A DNA stretch of 64,000 nt, taken from assembly GCA_907163375.1 (NCBI GenBank), contig CAJQUW010003609.1:1-64000 (forward strand), given 5' to 3'. Below the pieces are notes generated by a model. That model was not told the DNA's origin. It searched no databases and was given only the letters and a program-made list of their open reading frames with translations. Of the stretch, positions 62,771 through 64,000 are shown piece by piece. The stretch is from Prostheceraeus crozeri. Its lineage: Eukaryota > Platyhelminthes > Polycladida > Euryleptidae. How positions within the stretch are numbered: the first letter of the stretch is position 1; each line of letters opens with the position of its first letter. A program made the position numbers and the translations under genes.

Positions 62771-63808
62771 TATACAGACCCGTGCAGAAGTTCTTGCGCT
62801 AGTGACCTTAAATGTTATCATTATCTTCAAAAGCTTATCAAATCAAATTTATTCATTAGAAAAGAGGTCAAATGGATAGCTCTTGTAGACTTTCTTTTAA
62901 TACTTTTGTTTACGTAGTCAAAGTGGAATGATTCATAGATAAATGATTGATCATTTCAGGTATACTACAATTTCAGTCGTGCAAAAGTCTTTGCGCCTTT
63001 AATTATATTACATTTGAAAGGAATAAAACGAATTAATCTTACTGTGCTCCATCTATCATAATCCCAAGAAAGACGTTGTCGACACCACTCCGAACGAGAC
63101 TTAATGTTCTTTTTGGACAAAAGAGGCTTTCTGACGGCAATCCGTCCAAATAACCCGTACCGTCGTAGGGTACGTTTCACTGTATCAACAGATACTGAAT
63201 TGTCAACAAAAAGTTTGTTTTTCAGAAGGTTGGCTGTCAAATCAGGGTTCATCTTTGAAGTTATTATCATCCGACGCTACATTCTCTTCGACAAGATGCG
63301 AGGTCTGCCCAATCGAGGACGGTCATCAATGCTACCATGCATTTTTGATTTTTTCAAAATACAAGTATATTGAACTGACCGGCGACTAATCCGAAGTAGC
63401 GAACCTATTTCATTTTGTGATTTGCCTTTTCGTGATAGTAGGACCACCAATTCAGTCTTATCTAGTGAAATTCTGGGCATGATTGGCAAATAGGAACTGA
63501 TGATATGATTTACAGTCTTGTTTTTATCGATGATTATCATAGAATGCATTTAATTGTCATTTGAAATGATACAATTCAAAAGCGCAAAGATTTCTGCACG
63601 ACCTGAATTCTTATTCAAATTGATTAAGGAAGTCGTATCTCTATGTGACATTAATTATCGTTCCATTACAAAGTTGTATAGATATCTCATCGATTGCAAG
63701 ACTCATCAAAAATGTTAGTACACCTCAGAAGAACAGATAGTATTCTGAAAATTGTGAATATTTAGATCTGATAACAGGGGCGCAAAGACTTCTGCACGGG
63801 TCTGTATA
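62771..63808 (-). mobile_element. Internally deleted Tc1-like transposon with IR/DR ends
   Basis: Outer ends TATACAGACCCGTGCAGAAG (62771) and its inverted partner ending GGGTCTGTATA (63808) match over 29 bp with two mismatches, with TATA at both borders (TA target). A second pair of repeats lies about 199 bp inside on each side: CAGTCGTGCAAAAGTCTTTG at 62974 and GCAAAGATTTCTGCACGACC ending near 63603. This double-repeat arrangement is the IR/DR type. The element is 1.04 kb, against about 1.6 kb for complete relatives. Confidence 0.9.
62965..63480 (-). pseudogene. Tc1 transposase N-terminus, catalytic part deleted
   Basis: From the likely start MPRISLDKTELVVLLSRKGK the frame shows the paired-type DNA-binding region (NEIGSLLRISRRSVQ and DDRPRLGRPRILSKRM), an in-frame TAG, and RRMIITSKMNPDLTANLL. 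The second helix-turn-helix VSVDTVKRTLRRYGLFGR and LLSKKNIKSRSEWCRQRLSW come next. The frame then runs out just where the first catalytic Asp should follow, so the DDE domain has been removed by an internal deletion. Confidence 0.85.
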
Positions 63809-64000
63809 TTCGACATGTTCATTTCATGTCAACTATTTTTTAGGAGAAAGCTGATTTCGGATTCGTCGACTTTTTCATATCAAAATAATGGGACCCTTCA
63901 CGACAGTCTTTGCTTGCTGTTGTTCAATTTTTGGCAATCAGATCCAAATTAAAAGAATAAGAAAAATTGGTTGCAGTATATTGCTGATGATAAACGCTGG
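63809..64000. other. Window end, no recognised feature
   Basis: AT-rich sequence beyond the Tc1 element. Confidence 0.5.

Noticed and set aside
1-64000. LTR retrotransposons, CRISPR arrays, rRNA genes
   Set aside because: No gag/integrase motifs with direct LTRs, no regularly spaced repeats with unique spacers and no rRNA sequence were seen.

Overview
The window is animal nuclear DNA, most likely from a marine invertebrate; the phylum cannot be fixed from the sequence. It is AT-rich, with spliced genes bearing GT/AG borders, large introns and a dense load of Penelope-like elements (PLEs), hAT, Tc1/pogo, Harbinger and LINE copies. There are no operons and no sign of bacterial sequence.

One host gene is recognisable. 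Nine coding exons on the + strand (27560-59950) have matching reading phases and add up to 1008 nt (335 codons plus stop). The protein is secreted: a signal peptide, a CAP/SCP (cysteine-rich secretory) domain, a cysteine-rich hinge, one EGF-like module and two ShK-type (ShKT) modules. The EGF and first ShKT modules each sit on their own phase 1-1 exon, and the second ShKT is the last exon. About 97% of the 32-kb gene is intron, most of it mobile elements.

Layout. 1-5045: no recognised gene, one degenerate tandem repeat and one TATA-like site. 5046-7513: hAT-type element with 8-bp target duplication. 7967-8433: a tract with a single G on the + strand. 10012-10146: 21-bp minisatellite. 10546-10999: LINE 3' end. 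12096-14918: second hAT-type element, facing a partial copy head to head to give a palindrome of about 800 bp. 15689-18217: PLE with inverted ends. 18724-19827: a repeat found again in intron 1. 20364-25631: a three-level nest, LINE inside hAT inside PLE. 25994-26242: LINE scrap. 27560-59950: the CAP gene. Intron 1 carries a 281-bp MITE, Harbinger remnant, PLE end, pogo-like MITE and jockey-like LINE. Intron 2 has a hAT remnant. Intron 5 has a LINE and a PLE split by a 5.2-kb hAT with an intron-containing transposase. Intron 8 has a PLE-like RT and two GIY-YIG fragments. 60088-61470: inverted-repeat-bounded region. 62771-63808: internally deleted Tc1 element with double (IR/DR) ends.

All transposon proteins found are broken or truncated, except one PLE RT frame at 50572-51792 that stays open for 406 codons but has a changed catalytic motif. 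The best points for follow-up are the G-free tract, the repeated PLE structure with inverted 3' ends, the PLE ending four bases before exon 6, and the paired filled and empty sites of the MITE.
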